DNA from: Gammaproteobacteria bacterium
GTDB lineage: Bacteria; Pseudomonadota; Gammaproteobacteria; Steroidobacterales; Woeseiaceae
Length of the DNA: 41,780 nt
Reading direction: 5' to 3'
Assembly: GCA_009937615.1 (NCBI GenBank)
Contig: JAACFB010000037.1
Span: forward strand, 1-41,780
Shown: piece after piece, positions 41,697-41,780 of the stretch
Numbering within the stretch: position 1 is the stretch's first letter
How the letters are laid out: each line of letters begins with the position of its first letter
Notes under the pieces: model-generated
What the model was told of the DNA's origin: nothing
What the model saw: the letters and a program-made list of their open reading frames with translations, nothing else
The model's database searches: none
Translations under genes and position numbers: made by a program

Positions 41697-41780
41697 GGTT
41701 ATGTTCCTCTTCCTGTGGCGCTAGCCTACGGTGAAAGCCAGCACTCGGCTGACTCGTGTTAACGACTTGCCGCCGTCGCC

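Noticed and set aside
1..41780. Search for mobile elements, tRNA/rRNA genes, CRISPR repeats and phage genes
   Set aside because: No transposase, integrase, long terminal inverted repeat, regular spaced repeat or RNA gene was seen; the island's origin by transfer cannot be shown from this window.

Overview
The window is a stretch of bacterial chromosome, moderately GC-rich. The gene types (SusC-unlike TonB receptor of the Caulobacter/sphingomonad style, TPR-sulfotransferase fusion, many Rieske oxygenases, an SLC13 permease with regulatory domains) fit an aerobic, probably marine or sediment gammaproteobacterium. The lineage is an inference from gene style only; there is no rRNA, tRNA, integrase, transposase, CRISPR array or phage gene to anchor it.

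Layout. (1) 100-5157, minus strand: a complete soxBDAG operon for heterotetrameric sarcosine oxidase or a relative, with a divergent GlxA/GbdR-type AraC regulator at 5245-6201. (2) 6628-11144: an MFS transporter, a Rieske oxygenase of the quaternary-amine type, and a TPR-sulfotransferase. (3) 11295-13715: a TonB-dependent receptor with its own promoter, Shine-Dalgarno site and intrinsic terminator. (4) 13974-22502, minus strand: a long operon-like run of a small unknown ORF, an Ldh2-type oxidoreductase, an MFS transporter, a creatininase-family amidohydrolase and a second, divergent soxBDAG set. (5) 22566-25064, plus strand: a VanA-type Rieske oxygenase, an AhpD-like protein and an M29/NicX-like protein. 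(6) 25106-27480, minus strand: a carboxymuconolactone-decarboxylase-fold protein, a GntR/FCD regulator and a two-domain glyoxalase-like protein. (7) 27638-33743, plus strand: a phthalate-dioxygenase-type Rieske oxygenase, a Gfo/Idh/MocA dehydrogenase and a 1209-residue fused HyuA-HyuB hydantoinase/oxoprolinase. (8) 33879-36717: a second Rieske oxygenase of the quaternary-amine type and a third MFS transporter. (9) 36797-41696, minus strand: ordinary genes (CorC-type CBS membrane protein, SLC13 permease, small hypothetical protein, Tat-exported dienelactone hydrolase).

How it may work together (inference). From 100 to about 36700 the window looks like an accessory island for catabolism of N-methylated compounds. 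Rieske enzymes with a Glu bridging residue would oxidatively demethylate quaternary amines. The SoxBDAG enzymes would strip the last N-methyl group to tetrahydrofolate. Amidohydrolases of the creatininase and hydantoinase families would open cyclic amides, and the TonB receptor and MFS proteins would bring substrates in. Several members carry substitutions at residues that are catalytic or metal-binding in their families: one SoxD, the Ldh2-like protein, the GLO1-like protein, the GntR/FCD protein, a CMD-like protein and the creatininase-family protein. The island may therefore act on substrates different from the textbook ones. None of the four Rieske oxygenases has a reductase partner in the window.
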